Notes: generated from the sequence alone by a model not told the origin. 64,000 nucleotides of DNA from Moritella marina ATCC 15381 (GCF_008931805.1 NZ_CP044399.1:1054001-1118000); one strand, 5' to 3'. Positions 18,386-27,211 are shown, counted from the stretch's first letter. A program made the numbers and translations.

Positions 18386-19054
18386 ATGTTTAGGTTTGTC
18401 GTGAGTAAGAGAAAAAAATGTCCGCTATGTGACAAAGCATTACCCGCTTGTATCTGTCAGCATATAACAGCAATTGATTCTGATATTGAACTAATTATAT
18501 TACAACACCCTAGTGAAGTGAAAAATGCGATTGGTACTGCCCGTATTCTCAATCTTTCATTGCCACAATGTCAAATTATAATTGGTGAAAATTTTACTGA
18601 GGATAGCATGTTAAATACGCTATTAAATGATCCTATAAGACAGTGTTTTTTACTTTATCCAAGTGATGACAGCGTCACTGCAGATTCTTTGGTTAATGAT
18701 AAGCACGGCGACATTGCAACAAATGTTGAAAAGATGAAATCGACAGTGAATATGAAACGTACTTTTATTTTACTTGATGGTACGTGGCGAAAAGCATTTA
18801 AAATGTATCAATCTTCACGTAATTTACAGTCAATACCTGCAGTTCGAATAGATGCGCAGCAAGCAAGTCAATATACAATAAGACAAACTAAGATCGAAGG
18901 TGGGCTATCGACTGTTGAAGCAGGATTTTTATTACTCTCAACGTTAGAGCAAGATGCTAAGAAGTATCAACCCCTGATGAGTGCATTTGAATATATGATT
19001 AATTTTCAAATAGCCCAAATGCCTGATGGATTATTTAACAAAAATTATAGATAG
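18386..19054 (+). CDS. tapT: DTW-domain tRNA-uridine aminocarboxypropyltransferase
   Basis: 222 residues. A zinc-type cluster of cysteines (CPLC and ACIC at 13-29) is followed by the DTW domain with LLDGTWRKAFKMYQSS and a C-terminal GGLSTVEAGFLLL. E. coli TapT (YfiP) of this family adds the 3-amino-3-carboxypropyl group of S-adenosylmethionine to U47 of tRNA (acp3U). GTG 18401 is an alternative start that would remove five residues. The region between the cysteines and DTW contains a variable polar insert. Family call firm, exact tRNA target from the family. Confidence 0.85.
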   Translation: MFRFVVSKRKKCPLCDKALPACICQHITAIDSDIELIILQHPSEVKNAIGTARILNLSLPQCQIIIGENFTEDSMLNTLLNDPIRQCFLLYPSDDSVTADSLVNDKHGDIATNVEKMKSTVNMKRTFILLDGTWRKAFKMYQSSRNLQSIPAVRIDAQQASQYTIRQTKIEGGLSTVEAGFLLLSTLEQDAKKYQPLMSAFEYMINFQIAQMPDGLFNKNYR

Positions 19055-19088
19055 CGAAAATAAAGCATTTATTAATATTGGATTTAAT

Positions 19089-19331
19089 ATGTCACAACAA
19101 GCAATGATTGAAGCAATTAATACCGAGATGCCATTTGGTAAGTATCGAGGGCGACTATTACTTGAATTACCTGAACCTTATTTAGTGTGGTTCCACAGTA
19201 ATGGTTTTCCAGATTCTAAGTTAGGGCAACAGCTTGCACTTATCTATGAAGTTAAGCTAAATGGATTGGAATCAATGCTCGTACCGTTATTAAAAAGGCA
19301 GTCGCGCATTTTGGACCGTGAAGGGAAATAG
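19089..19331 (+). CDS. DUF3820 family protein
   Basis: 80 residues from ATG 19089 (GGATT upstream); the frame extends back to 19026, overlapping the previous gene, but the family starts near here. MPFGKYRGRLLLELPEPYLVWF and NGFPDSKLGQQL (seen in part) are the DUF3820 signature, a small family of putative quorum-type or nuclease-linked domains of unknown role. 34 bases after the TapT-like stop, probably co-transcribed. Confidence 0.85.
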   Translation: MSQQAMIEAINTEMPFGKYRGRLLLELPEPYLVWFHSNGFPDSKLGQQLALIYEVKLNGLESMLVPLLKRQSRILDREGK

Positions 19332-19361
19332 AGTGGATAGCCAAGGTAATAAGGTAAGTAG

Positions 19362-19392
19362 GTCAAGTATCAGATTGGTTCCGATACTTGAC
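19362..19392. terminator. inverted repeat between convergent genes
   Basis: A perfect 10-bp stem GTCAAGTATC / GATACTTGAC with an 11-base loop between the DUF3820 and HIT genes. There is no T-run on either strand. Confidence 0.45.
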
Positions 19393-19458
19393 ACTGTAAA
19401 ATCGAAATATCAGCATTAGCAGGTTACGAATGTTAATGCTTTAACGGCTTAATTAGCG

Positions 19459-19890
19459 TTACGCTTGTTGCGCGATAAAGTCTGAGCCTAATTTATTCGA
19501 TATTAGGGTTGTTAATAATAGCGTCTGTTGTTCTGTGCGAGGGACTGCTGGTAATTGTCCCCAGATTGGTTTTGGCCAGCACGCATCTTCTTTAAAACGG
19601 GCAACATGATGGATATGTAATTGTGGCACCATATTACCTAAGGCTGCAATATTGATTTTGTCAGCGTTTAATCCGTCTTTTAATAATATACTGACAGCGT
19701 TAGATTCAGATAAAAATTGAATTTGTTGTTCGTTAGTCAACTCATGAAATTCGCTGATATCATTGATTTTAGGTACTAAGATTAACCACGGAAAGTTACC
19801 ATCTTTAGCTAATAAAACTTGGCATAGCGGAAACTCTCCAACAAGAGTTGTATCTGCAGCAAGTTGTGGATGTAATATAAATTGTGTCAC
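19459..19890 (-). CDS. HIT-family protein
   Basis: 143 residues. The histidine triad region reads QLHIHHVARFKED, preceded by NMVPQ and followed by WPKPIWG, typical of the small HIT hydrolases of vibrios and Shewanella. Such proteins cleave nucleoside phosphoramidates or dinucleoside polyphosphates. Ten bases separate it from the upstream hns gene, so they are likely one transcript. Natural substrate unknown. Confidence 0.88.
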   Translation of the reverse strand: MTQFILHPQLAADTTLVGEFPLCQVLLAKDGNFPWLILVPKINDISEFHELTNEQQIQFLSESNAVSILLKDGLNADKINIAALGNMVPQLHIHHVARFKEDACWPKPIWGQLPAVPRTEQQTLLLTTLISNKLGSDFIAQQA

Positions 19891-19900
19891 AAAGATCCCT

Positions 19901-20308
19901 CTAGATTAAGAATTCTTCAATTGTGCCTTTTGCATTCATCACTTCTTGAAGTGGTAAAGGCATACGACCTTGGCCTGTCCATGTTTTAGCATCGCCATTC
20001 AGGTCATAAGCATATTTTGCAGGACGAGGGCCACGTTTTGTTTTCGTTTTTGTTTTTTCAGACGTTGTATCTGTTAAACCCATTAATTCTTCAGGGCTAA
20101 TGCCGTTTTCTTTAAGCTGTAATAAAATCTCATTCATCTTAGCTTGTTTTTCTTGCTGCTTTTCTAAGTCCGCGGCCTCAGCTTCTTTGCGATCATTTAC
20201 AATGGCAGTAAATTTAATTAAAACATCTTCAAGTTGTTCAACACTTAATTCTTTTGTTGCAGCGCGCAGGCTGCGAGCATTTAAAAATACTTTAATAAAA
20301 TCATTCAT
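19901..20308 (-). CDS. hns: H-NS family nucleoid protein
   Basis: 135 residues, the H-NS length. An N-terminal coiled-coil oligomerisation region (about 1-75, with EKQQEKQAKMNEIL), a Lys/Thr linker and the C-terminal DNA-binding domain with TWTGQGRMP, whose QGR core inserts in the AT-rich minor groove. H-NS silences AT-rich and acquired DNA. Upstream lies a 680-base AT-rich intergenic region, fitting autoregulation. Confidence 0.93.
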   Translation of the reverse strand: MNDFIKVFLNARSLRAATKELSVEQLEDVLIKFTAIVNDRKEAEAADLEKQQEKQAKMNEILLQLKENGISPEELMGLTDTTSEKTKTKTKRGPRPAKYAYDLNGDAKTWTGQGRMPLPLQEVMNAKGTIEEFLI

Positions 20309-20699
20309 AATTAATACCTAAATTGAGACAGAGGGTGAGTAACTCTTAATTAGTCTAGTACTCTACTACAACTAATATACGCTTAAATATAATAATACTC
20401 TAATATAATTAATATACTAACCTCGGGAATAATTATAATGTATTTACATTTATTTACTAAGGAGTAGGAATGGGAATAAATTCGCGTATTAATTTAAAAT
20501 TATAAATGTAATTTACCGTGATAGCGTTGCACTATTTTTAAAATACTTAATGACTCTATTTTTAATAGCGTTACTTTATGTTGAATTAATAGCAGGCTTA
20601 ACCCTTAGTCTTTAAGTCTGCTAGTTGTGTGTTTTTTGAACATTATCGCTGCCTTTGTCTTGAAGTGGTGAAATTATCTGCTATCATCTTGTTTCCTCC
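20309..20699. other. AT-rich intergenic region upstream of hns and the riboswitch
   Basis: About 390 bases between the divergent hns gene and the lysine riboswitch. It should hold the hns promoter and possibly H-NS binding tracts (many TAATAT and TTAAAT runs). The only coding hint is an 11-codon frame at 20470 listed separately. No repeat stands out. Confidence 0.5.
20470..20505 (+). CDS. possible 11-residue micro-ORF
   Basis: ATG 20470 is preceded by a strong AAGGAGTAGGA ribosome site and opens an 11-codon frame (MGINSRINLKL) ending in TAA. A Shine-Dalgarno this good next to such a short frame suggests translation, but nothing shows conservation. Its codons are not lysine-rich enough for a classical attenuator. 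Low confidence. Confidence 0.25.
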   Translation: MGINSRINLKL

Positions 20700-20700
20700 T

Positions 20701-20876
20701 AAGTAGAGGTGCGCGATTCATTACTAGTGTTGTTTAGGTAGCTCCTGTAATAACGATACCAAAGGGAATTGCGCCGAAGAATGGATATTTAGCTAAAGAT
20801 ATTTATTCTGGGGATGTGTTCGAATAGAGACATCACTGTCATAGTCAATTTTAAATTAACTATGGGGCGCTACTGA
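20701..20876 (+). ncRNA. lysine riboswitch (L-box)
   Basis: The conserved blocks of the lysine aptamer appear in order: AGAGGTGCG (20705), AAAGGG (20761), GCCGAAG (20773), CTGGGG (20808), ACTGTCAT (20835) and ATGGGGCGCTACT (20862). The ends pair as helix P1 (AGTAG 20702-20706 with CTACT 20870-20874). It lies on the same strand, 115 bases before an NhaC-family transporter gene, and should turn the gene down when lysine binds. Confidence 0.9.
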
Positions 20877-20959
20877 AATAGAAGAGTTATAAGTGTTATC
20901 TTTACGTCCATCGTATGTAAATAGCCTTAATCCACATCTCATCTGTCTTGTTCGGTCGC

Positions 20960-20988
20960 TCCCTGTAAAACTTATTAGGTCAAAGGGA
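20960..20988 (+). promoter_or_regulatory. candidate Shine-Dalgarno sequestering stem of the riboswitch
   Basis: TCCCT (20960-20964) can pair with AGGGA (20984-20988), which is the ribosome site of the gene starting at 20991. No T-run terminator is seen between aptamer and gene, so control is probably at translation. Five base pairs only; inference. Confidence 0.45.
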
Positions 20989-20990
20989 TC

Positions 20991-22586
20991 ATGGAACTCA
21001 TTAATTACTCAGACTCAGCGTTATCGCTAGTTGTACCACTTGTTGCACTTACATTAGCAATTCTTACTCGTAAAGTATTATTATCACTGGGTTGTGGTAT
21101 TTTACTTGGCGCACTATTTTTAACCGATTTTAATGTTGTTAATGCAGCTAAACATATCTCAGATCTAGCGCTAAGCTTAGTTTGGGAGTCAGGTGATGCG
21201 AGCAAGGGTTCGTTCTGGGAAGTGGGTTCATTCAACACTTGGAATTTATCTATCATCGTATTCTTGTTCATACTCGGCATGTTAACGAGCATTATGATGG
21301 TAAGCGGCGCAACAAGTGCGTTTGCTGATTGGGCTAAACAACGTATTACCACACGTCGTGGCAGTACATTATTGACTGCATTTTTAGGTATTTTCATCTT
21401 CGTTGATGATTACTTCAATAGCCTTGCAGTAGGTAGTGTGAGTCGTCCATTGACAGACCGCTACAAAGTATCTCGCGCTAAATTAGCTTACTTACTGGAT
21501 TCGACTGCTGCACCTATGTGCGTATTAATGCCGATTTCAAGTTGGGGTGCTTATATTATTGCCGTTATTGGTGGTATTTTAGCAAGTCATGCGATTACGG
21601 ATGTCAGCCCACTTGCTGCATTTGTACAAATGATCCCGATGAACTTTTACGCTATTTTTGCTATCGCAATGGTATTTGCTGTTGTGATGTTGAACCTTGA
21701 TTTTGGTTTAATGGCAAAAGAAGAAGAAGCGGCGAAAGCGGGCAAGTTATTCGATGATAAGAAAGGGCGTCCAGCTGGCGCAACGGTTGAATTAAAAGAA
21801 GCGGAAGATGGTAACATCTTAGGTCTTATCTTACCGATCATTGTGCTTATCTTTGCCACTATCTTTTTCATGATTAACTCTGGTGCTTCATCACTTGCTG
21901 CTGATGGTAAAGCCTTCGATATTCTAGGTGCATTTGAAAATACAGATGTAGGTAGCTCATTGGTATACGGTGCATTATCTGGTCTTGTTGTCGCCTTGGT
22001 ATTAAGCCTTATTTCTGGTGTGTCGGTATCATTACTAGCCCAAGCAAGTTTCCACGGTGCTAAATCAATGCTACCAGCGGTTTACATCTTGTTCTTCGCA
22101 TGGGCGATTGGTTCGACAATTGGTTCTATCGAAACAGGTAAATACCTTGCAGCGTCAGTTGGCGGATCGATTCCGACTTATTTACTGCCGGTTATCATGT
22201 TTGTTCTTGCTGGCTTTATGGCATTTGCGACAGGCACGAGTTGGGGGACATTCGGTATCATGTTACCGATCGCGGGTGATATGGCTGCGGGTACGCACAT
22301 GACGTTAATGTTACCTATGCTAGCATCTGTGTTAGCGGGCTCTGTATTTGGTGATCATTGTTCACCTATCTCTGATACAACGATCTTATCGTCTACTGGT
22401 GCTAACTGCCACCATATGGACCACGTAATGACTCAGTTACCTTATGCGTTATCAATTGCGTTAGTCAGTGCGATCGGTTACCTGGTACTTGGTATTACAA
22501 GTTCTGTACTATCTGGATTTATCGCGTCAGCAATTGCATTTACAGTTGTGATTGCTATTATGGCTCGAGTAAGCCGTAAAATATAA
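20991..22586 (+). CDS. NhaC-family transporter, probable Na+-coupled lysine uptake (LysW type)
   Basis: 531 residues and about 12 membrane helices. NhaC family features include FVDDYFNSLAVGSV, LLDSTAAPMCVLMPISSWGAY and GDHCSPISDTTILSSTGANC. Annotation pipelines usually call it a Na+/H+ antiporter, but the lysine riboswitch directly upstream fits the group named LysW in comparative work on lysine regulation, predicted lysine transporters of the NhaC superfamily. The riboswitch is seen; lysine transport is inferred from it. Single gene ending in a terminator. Confidence 0.85.
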   Translation: MELINYSDSALSLVVPLVALTLAILTRKVLLSLGCGILLGALFLTDFNVVNAAKHISDLALSLVWESGDASKGSFWEVGSFNTWNLSIIVFLFILGMLTSIMMVSGATSAFADWAKQRITTRRGSTLLTAFLGIFIFVDDYFNSLAVGSVSRPLTDRYKVSRAKLAYLLDSTAAPMCVLMPISSWGAYIIAVIGGILASHAITDVSPLAAFVQMIPMNFYAIFAIAMVFAVVMLNLDFGLMAKEEEAAKAGKLFDDKKGRPAGATVELKEAEDGNILGLILPIIVLIFATIFFMINSGASSLAADGKAFDILGAFENTDVGSSLVYGALSGLVVALVLSLISGVSVSLLAQASFHGAKSMLPAVYILFFAWAIGSTIGSIETGKYLAASVGGSIPTYLLPVIMFVLAGFMAFATGTSWGTFGIMLPIAGDMAAGTHMTLMLPMLASVLAGSVFGDHCSPISDTTILSSTGANCHHMDHVMTQLPYALSIALVSAIGYLVLGITSSVLSGFIASAIAFTVVIAIMARVSRKI

Positions 22587-22649
22587 TAAGACATTAAAAA
22601 GAGGCTGTTTGTAGCAAGCAGTCTTGAATTTAATGGTCAGTAATAATAC

Positions 22650-22676
22650 ACGCCTGTTGATACAGGCGTTTTTTTT
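22650..22676 (+). terminator. intrinsic terminator before tdk
   Basis: ACGCCTGT / ACAGGCGT stem, TGAT loop, eight T. It ends 11 bases before the tdk start, closing the NhaC-family unit. Confidence 0.88.
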
Positions 22677-22687
22677 GAGGGTATAAA

Positions 22688-23269
22688 ATGGCATCTTTGC
22701 ATTTCAAGTTTGCAGCTATGAATTCAGGTAAATCAACACAATTAATCCAAGCTCACTTTAATTATATCGAGCGTGGTATGTATCCACTCGCAATGACTCC
22801 TGAGTGTGATAGTCGTTATGGTAAGGGTGTTATAGGTGCACGTGTTGGCTTAAAGCTAGAAGTCGAAGTATTTGAAAAGGATACCAATTTATTTATCACT
22901 GTTTCTGAACGGTCAGAGAATAAAAAAATTGATGTCTTTATCATTGATGAAGCTCAGTTCTTGTCTCGTGACCAAGTTTATCAATTAGCGAGAGTTGTGG
23001 ACGAGTTAAATATCCCCGTGATTGTTTATGGGTTAAAGACTGATTTTAAATTGGAAATGTTTGAAGGTTCATATCACTTGATGTGTCTTGCGGACAAAGT
23101 CGAAGAGCTTAAAACAGTCTGTTGGTGCGGTAATAAAGCCCATATGAACGCTAGAGTGAATGATAATGGCGTTGTATTACGAGAAGGCGAACAAGTTGAG
23201 ATTGGTGGTAATGAACGCTATGTTTCCTTGTGTCGTAAGCACTTTATGAATGGTAACGCGAGTGCCTAA
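22688..23269 (+). CDS. tdk: thymidine kinase
   Basis: 193 residues, the type II (TK1-like) length. P-loop AAMNSGKST near the N-terminus, IIDEAQFL Walker B, and the zinc-site cysteines in VCWCGNKA and SLCRKHF. It phosphorylates thymidine to dTMP for salvage. The start lies right behind a terminator, so its promoter must overlap or the gene depends on read-through. Single gene. Confidence 0.96.
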   Translation: MASLHFKFAAMNSGKSTQLIQAHFNYIERGMYPLAMTPECDSRYGKGVIGARVGLKLEVEVFEKDTNLFITVSERSENKKIDVFIIDEAQFLSRDQVYQLARVVDELNIPVIVYGLKTDFKLEMFEGSYHLMCLADKVEELKTVCWCGNKAHMNARVNDNGVVLREGEQVEIGGNERYVSLCRKHFMNGNASA

Positions 23270-23298
23270 TTAGTTGAATGTTGTAGTTGGTAAGCGGC

Positions 23299-23934
23299 TT
23301 ATATTACGCTTATCAGCTGTTTTTCTTTTATACCCTGCCTATTAATCTCGTTCAAAACAATCTCAGGCTCAAAGAATAAAAAACCTTGAAAATAGGTGCT
23401 TTGTAAGTTTTTGGCTTGTTTGAACTGCATTTCTGTTTCTATTTTTTCGACTAATATATTGATGCCATGCTTATCAAGTAGGGGTTTGAGTACGCTTATG
23501 TCCTTAAATGAGGTGAGGGTAATATCAAATTTGATAATATCTATAATGGGAAAAAAAGGTAACCAGTCTTCTGAATAAATAAAATCATCTAGTGCAATGG
23601 TAAACCCGTGCTCTTTTAGTTTGGTCAATGCCTTGAATATCGCCTTTGTTGGCGGCACATCTTCGAGTACTTCAATAATGATTGGTTTATTGAGCAGTTC
23701 AATCGGCAAACCGTCAAGCAGGCTTTGTTCGGTAAAATTAATAAAATAAGGCTTGTTATCGACGAGTTTATTAATATTCGAGTTTAATAAATGTTCATGC
23801 ACTAAACGCTGGGTGGCAATTTCGGCATTAATAATGGGGAAGGTATTCTCTAAACTATCACGATATAAAAGTTCATAAGCGACAATTTGACGATTGCTAT
23901 TTAGGATCGGTTGTTTAGCGATATATGCGTGCAT
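23299..23934 (-). CDS. EAL-domain protein, YuxH/CdgJ type without HDOD half
   Basis: 211 residues from ATG 23934 (frame open to TTG 23985). The N-terminus HAYIAKQPILNSNRQIVAYELLYR is that of the EAL-HDOD proteins (CdgJ, YuxH), which are about 400 residues; here the frame ends soon after the EAL domain (QGFLFFEPEIV), so the HDOD half is missing. The EAL signature is ELL, DDFG is DDFI, yet the catalytic Glu, the Asp pair, Lys (KFD) and Gln are kept. It may be a c-di-GMP binding protein or weak phosphodiesterase. It converges on tdk. Confidence 0.75.
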   Translation of the reverse strand: MHAYIAKQPILNSNRQIVAYELLYRDSLENTFPIINAEIATQRLVHEHLLNSNINKLVDNKPYFINFTEQSLLDGLPIELLNKPIIIEVLEDVPPTKAIFKALTKLKEHGFTIALDDFIYSEDWLPFFPIIDIIKFDITLTSFKDISVLKPLLDKHGINILVEKIETEMQFKQAKNLQSTYFQGFLFFEPEIVLNEINRQGIKEKQLISVI

Positions 23935-24158
23935 AAAGGGTGCTTTATTAACAAAGTTATCTATAAGCTTATGCCGAATTAGCAAAAAGGCGAATTATTT
24001 AGTTAATATAAGTACCGGTTCATGATTATGTGTGAGGAATTACTTGGTACTGTTTTATTTTGGTGCTGTTTTTTTGATGAAATGGTTATTTCGCTCAGCT
24101 AGAATAACAGCGCATGCGTAACAGATAGTATCTACTACGCATGCAGCTTAAGTGTAAA

Positions 24159-27122
24159 TTATTGCTGTTGGAATACTTTCGTTATTTTATTTAATTCAAT
24201 CACATCAGCAAACGGTATGTTTTGTTCTGGAAATGCGGCTTGCACTTTACTCGTTAAGGGTTTTGAAAACGAGCGATAGTTAATTTTAGACACGACCGTG
24301 ATTGGATAGCTAAGTCCCTCAGGCAGTTCAAATGATTCCACGCGAGTTTCATCGGGTGATATACGCGTATCAGCCAAGATCTTTTCTACACGCCAGAATT
24401 TCAGTCCAACGGGTTCTCCGTGCATATAACCACTTTTCTTGGCAAATACACGGCTGTCTTTTGGTAGATAGCCATCGTTTAACTGACCGCTGACTAAGCG
24501 TTCTACGCCTTTACTGTCTGTGACAACTAAATCAACCCATACTTGACGACGTGCGCCACCCGGCATTTTATGACCGGTATTATGGTTTGTCACCTTCACG
24601 TCGATATTACGGTCATCTTCACTCATTGCTACATCAAGTAACAGTGCGTTACGTAATATATCGCGGCTGAGTTTGCCATGTTCTTTCGAACGCATGTCGG
24701 AGAAGTAGTAGTTACCACCAATAAAGTTATGGGCAATTAAGTTTGGCTTAATAGGGCCATTATCGGTTGCTTGACCCGGTGTTTTCTTATCAAAATCGGT
24801 CATATCCATACGCATGTGACAATCGATACAGGTTTTATTCTGTTCTGGGTTGTCCGGTGCATTAAATTTAGAGGCTTGCCATTCGCCATAGTTGTTGTTC
24901 ACGTTAGCGCCTTGGCCTGGTGTGAATTCATTATGGCAAGTCGCACAATATAAAGAGCTTTTGTACAATTCAGGATTTGAATAGCTGTCTTTATGTTGTT
25001 GCGGCGATGCATTTATTTGTGCTTCAGCAATCAATTTTAATGCCGGGTTACTGGAAAATTCAAACAAGTATTCAGCGCGGTCTTTTAAGTTAACAGTCAG
25101 ATCAGTATTACCACCGGCATCTTCTGCTTTGGTGATACGGTGACAGAATACACAGCTCGTTCCAGTTTCATCGACAGGTAGACCTGCTTTCAATGCATCA
25201 CGTAGTGACTGGCCTTCTTTCTCATACATGCTGTTGAGGTGAGTTAGTGGCGCTGTATTGTTATTCAGGATCGTTTGTGGTGCATGGCAGCCTCGGCATA
25301 AGTTTCTAAAGGGTTCGCCTTCTGATTCTGCCGCTAGATTTTCTTGGAAGCGATAATAAGGGCTATCCATGTGCATGCCGTGGTTTGAATTTGACCACTG
25401 CTTATACAGGGTACTATGGCAAGATTCGCAACTTGCTGAGTTTAGCCATTCTGATTTATGGGTGAACTTGCGCTCGTCATCAAAACGTAACCAAGTTGAT
25501 AGATAAGGCAGATTCTCTTTCGTGGTGACGTACATGTTTAATGCTGACATTAAACGTACGATCTCTACTGAAGGCGCTTTAGGATCGACTTTTGGTAATT
25601 CCGGCTTTTTCGGATCTGTGCCCATACCGCCTTGGGTCTTTTGGATCATATCAATATAAGCTTCGATAGGGTCGCCAGCAATCATAGAAGATAAGCCAAT
25701 ATGACCAGTCATCGCATTGACTTTAACGTCTTTGGTTCCGTCTGCTAATAAGTATTTGTTGGTAAAGTTAAAACCGTCGACATGACAAGAGTTACAGCTC
25801 ATCCAGAAATCACCCGCCATGGCAGAGTTTTCAAATTTGTCGCTGTTTGCAAGATTGAAGAGCGTTTTACCTAAACGTAATTCAGGTGCGATTGGATCGT
25901 GACTAATTAAATTAGCGAATTGCGCATTCGCTAATTTAACTTTAGCAAAGGGACCTTTACCACTCACATCAAAACTGACTAAGTCGTGAGACATGGCATT
26001 TTGTACATATAGGGTACCGTCTTTTTCAATTAGGCTGCGCGGGTTAGTACCGGGTATATGACGGTATATTTGCGTTGCTTTTACGCCGCCTTGTAATTTA
26101 GTTCGGCGATGACGTTTCGACTTTTTACCAATTTCACCTTGGCGTGAGAGATCGAAGACTAGCAGATCTTCAGATCCTGATAAGGTAATGAATATTTTTT
26201 TACCGTCTTCTCGGAATGCGGCATCGTGTGGATTGGACACAATACGGGTGGTATTGTTGTTTTCAATGATGTTAATTTGTTTGAATAACTGTTTGCGCTT
26301 ATCAACCATTTCTTTTTCTTTACCTGGTGTCAGGTCAAGTAATGAAATAGTGGGGAAGACCGTCGATTGAAATTGAAAATTATCCGAGAATGACCACAAC
26401 ACATGGGGTAACCAAGCTTGCGTGCCATCGGGTGATATTGCAATATTATCAAGAACACGTGGTTTCCCCTGTGGTACAGCGCGTGATGCATGTTCTGGCG
26501 TATCAATAAGCTGAATGACTTTCTTTAATTGCAGCGTGTTTGATTGCAGTGTCGCAGCACGGGTATCATAAATAGATACCTGACCTGTCATGCTGTGAGT
26601 GACAAATAAGCGTCCATCATTCGCAAGGGCAAGGCCACGTGGGGTATCAGCTGTTTGTGTCGTTGCGGAAATATCACCATCAGTAGAGACGGTTAACAGC
26701 TGCTTGGCTTCAAAGAGCGTGACGTAATATTGTTTATTATATTCATCGTAAACAATACCGAAAGGGCGGTCACCGGTTTTAATTGTTTTGATTAGCGCTA
26801 GGCTCTTTGCATCAATAAGGTAGAGCTGATTGGCAAGGTAATCACTGACTAATAATTGGTTGTTAACAGAGTCGAGAGCGAGTCGACGAAGATCTTTACC
26901 TAAGGCTTGCTCTGCGATTAATTCACCTGTCTCTGCATTCAGAATACTGACGCTACCTGCATCCATATTTGCACTAATAAACTGCGTTTTATCAGTTGAT
27001 AGTAATAAGCTGTTACTTTTGGTATTTGCACTTACATTGCTGGCGTAAAGTGAGCTACTTATTAGCAATAACAAAGTAAGCATTAATTTTGGCAATGTAT
27101 TTATATTCATATTGATATTCAT
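24159..27122 (-). CDS. secreted six-haem cytochrome c with N-terminal beta-propeller
   Basis: 987 residues from ATG 27122 (ATG 27110 also possible). The longest frame begins at 27176, but that ATG lies inside the promoter and Fur-like site, so it is rejected. A signal peptide (hydrophobic LMLTLLLLISSSLYA) is followed by a YVTN-type beta-propeller (about 30-390). Six CxxCH haem sites follow, at 461, 583, 627, 675, 744 and 783 in the long numbering, the second in a cytochrome c554-like CESCHSTLYKQW setting, then a beta-rich tail. Probable periplasmic or surface electron carrier. Last gene of an iron-linked cluster; its exact partner is unknown. Confidence 0.85.
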   Translation of the reverse strand: MNINMNINTLPKLMLTLLLLISSSLYASNVSANTKSNSLLLSTDKTQFISANMDAGSVSILNAETGELIAEQALGKDLRRLALDSVNNQLLVSDYLANQLYLIDAKSLALIKTIKTGDRPFGIVYDEYNKQYYVTLFEAKQLLTVSTDGDISATTQTADTPRGLALANDGRLFVTHSMTGQVSIYDTRAATLQSNTLQLKKVIQLIDTPEHASRAVPQGKPRVLDNIAISPDGTQAWLPHVLWSFSDNFQFQSTVFPTISLLDLTPGKEKEMVDKRKQLFKQINIIENNNTTRIVSNPHDAAFREDGKKIFITLSGSEDLLVFDLSRQGEIGKKSKRHRRTKLQGGVKATQIYRHIPGTNPRSLIEKDGTLYVQNAMSHDLVSFDVSGKGPFAKVKLANAQFANLISHDPIAPELRLGKTLFNLANSDKFENSAMAGDFWMSCNSCHVDGFNFTNKYLLADGTKDVKVNAMTGHIGLSSMIAGDPIEAYIDMIQKTQGGMGTDPKKPELPKVDPKAPSVEIVRLMSALNMYVTTKENLPYLSTWLRFDDERKFTHKSEWLNSASCESCHSTLYKQWSNSNHGMHMDSPYYRFQENLAAESEGEPFRNLCRGCHAPQTILNNNTAPLTHLNSMYEKEGQSLRDALKAGLPVDETGTSCVFCHRITKAEDAGGNTDLTVNLKDRAEYLFEFSSNPALKLIAEAQINASPQQHKDSYSNPELYKSSLYCATCHNEFTPGQGANVNNNYGEWQASKFNAPDNPEQNKTCIDCHMRMDMTDFDKKTPGQATDNGPIKPNLIAHNFIGGNYYFSDMRSKEHGKLSRDILRNALLLDVAMSEDDRNIDVKVTNHNTGHKMPGGARRQVWVDLVVTDSKGVERLVSGQLNDGYLPKDSRVFAKKSGYMHGEPVGLKFWRVEKILADTRISPDETRVESFELPEGLSYPITVVSKINYRSFSKPLTSKVQAAFPEQNIPFADVIELNKITKVFQQQ

Positions 27123-27161
27123 AGATACAGTATCTTGATAGAGGTGAAGGGTATTGCGATT

Positions 27162-27180
27162 AAGAATGGTTATCATTATA
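27162..27180 (-). promoter_or_regulatory. Fur-like operator over the cytochrome promoter
   Basis: On the minus strand the 19 bases match the Fur consensus (GATAATGATAATCATTATC) at 15 positions. They overlap a TATAAT -10 box (27175-27180), with a TTGCAC -35 box 16 bases upstream (27197-27202). The site is 40 bases before the cytochrome start, the expected place for iron repression. Confidence 0.72.
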
Positions 27181-27211
27181 TAGTTTTAGTGCGATAGTGC
27201 AATAATTGCGG

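Noticed and set aside
20991-22586. Simple Na+/H+ antiporter call
   Set aside because: The lysine riboswitch upstream makes lysine transport the more likely role.
24771-27048. Several plus-strand frames opposite the cytochrome gene
   Set aside because: Short, antisense to a clearly coding gene and without ribosome sites.
27123-27176. Upstream ATG for the cytochrome gene
   Set aside because: It lies inside the -10 box and Fur-like site and places 18 non-conserved residues before the signal peptide.
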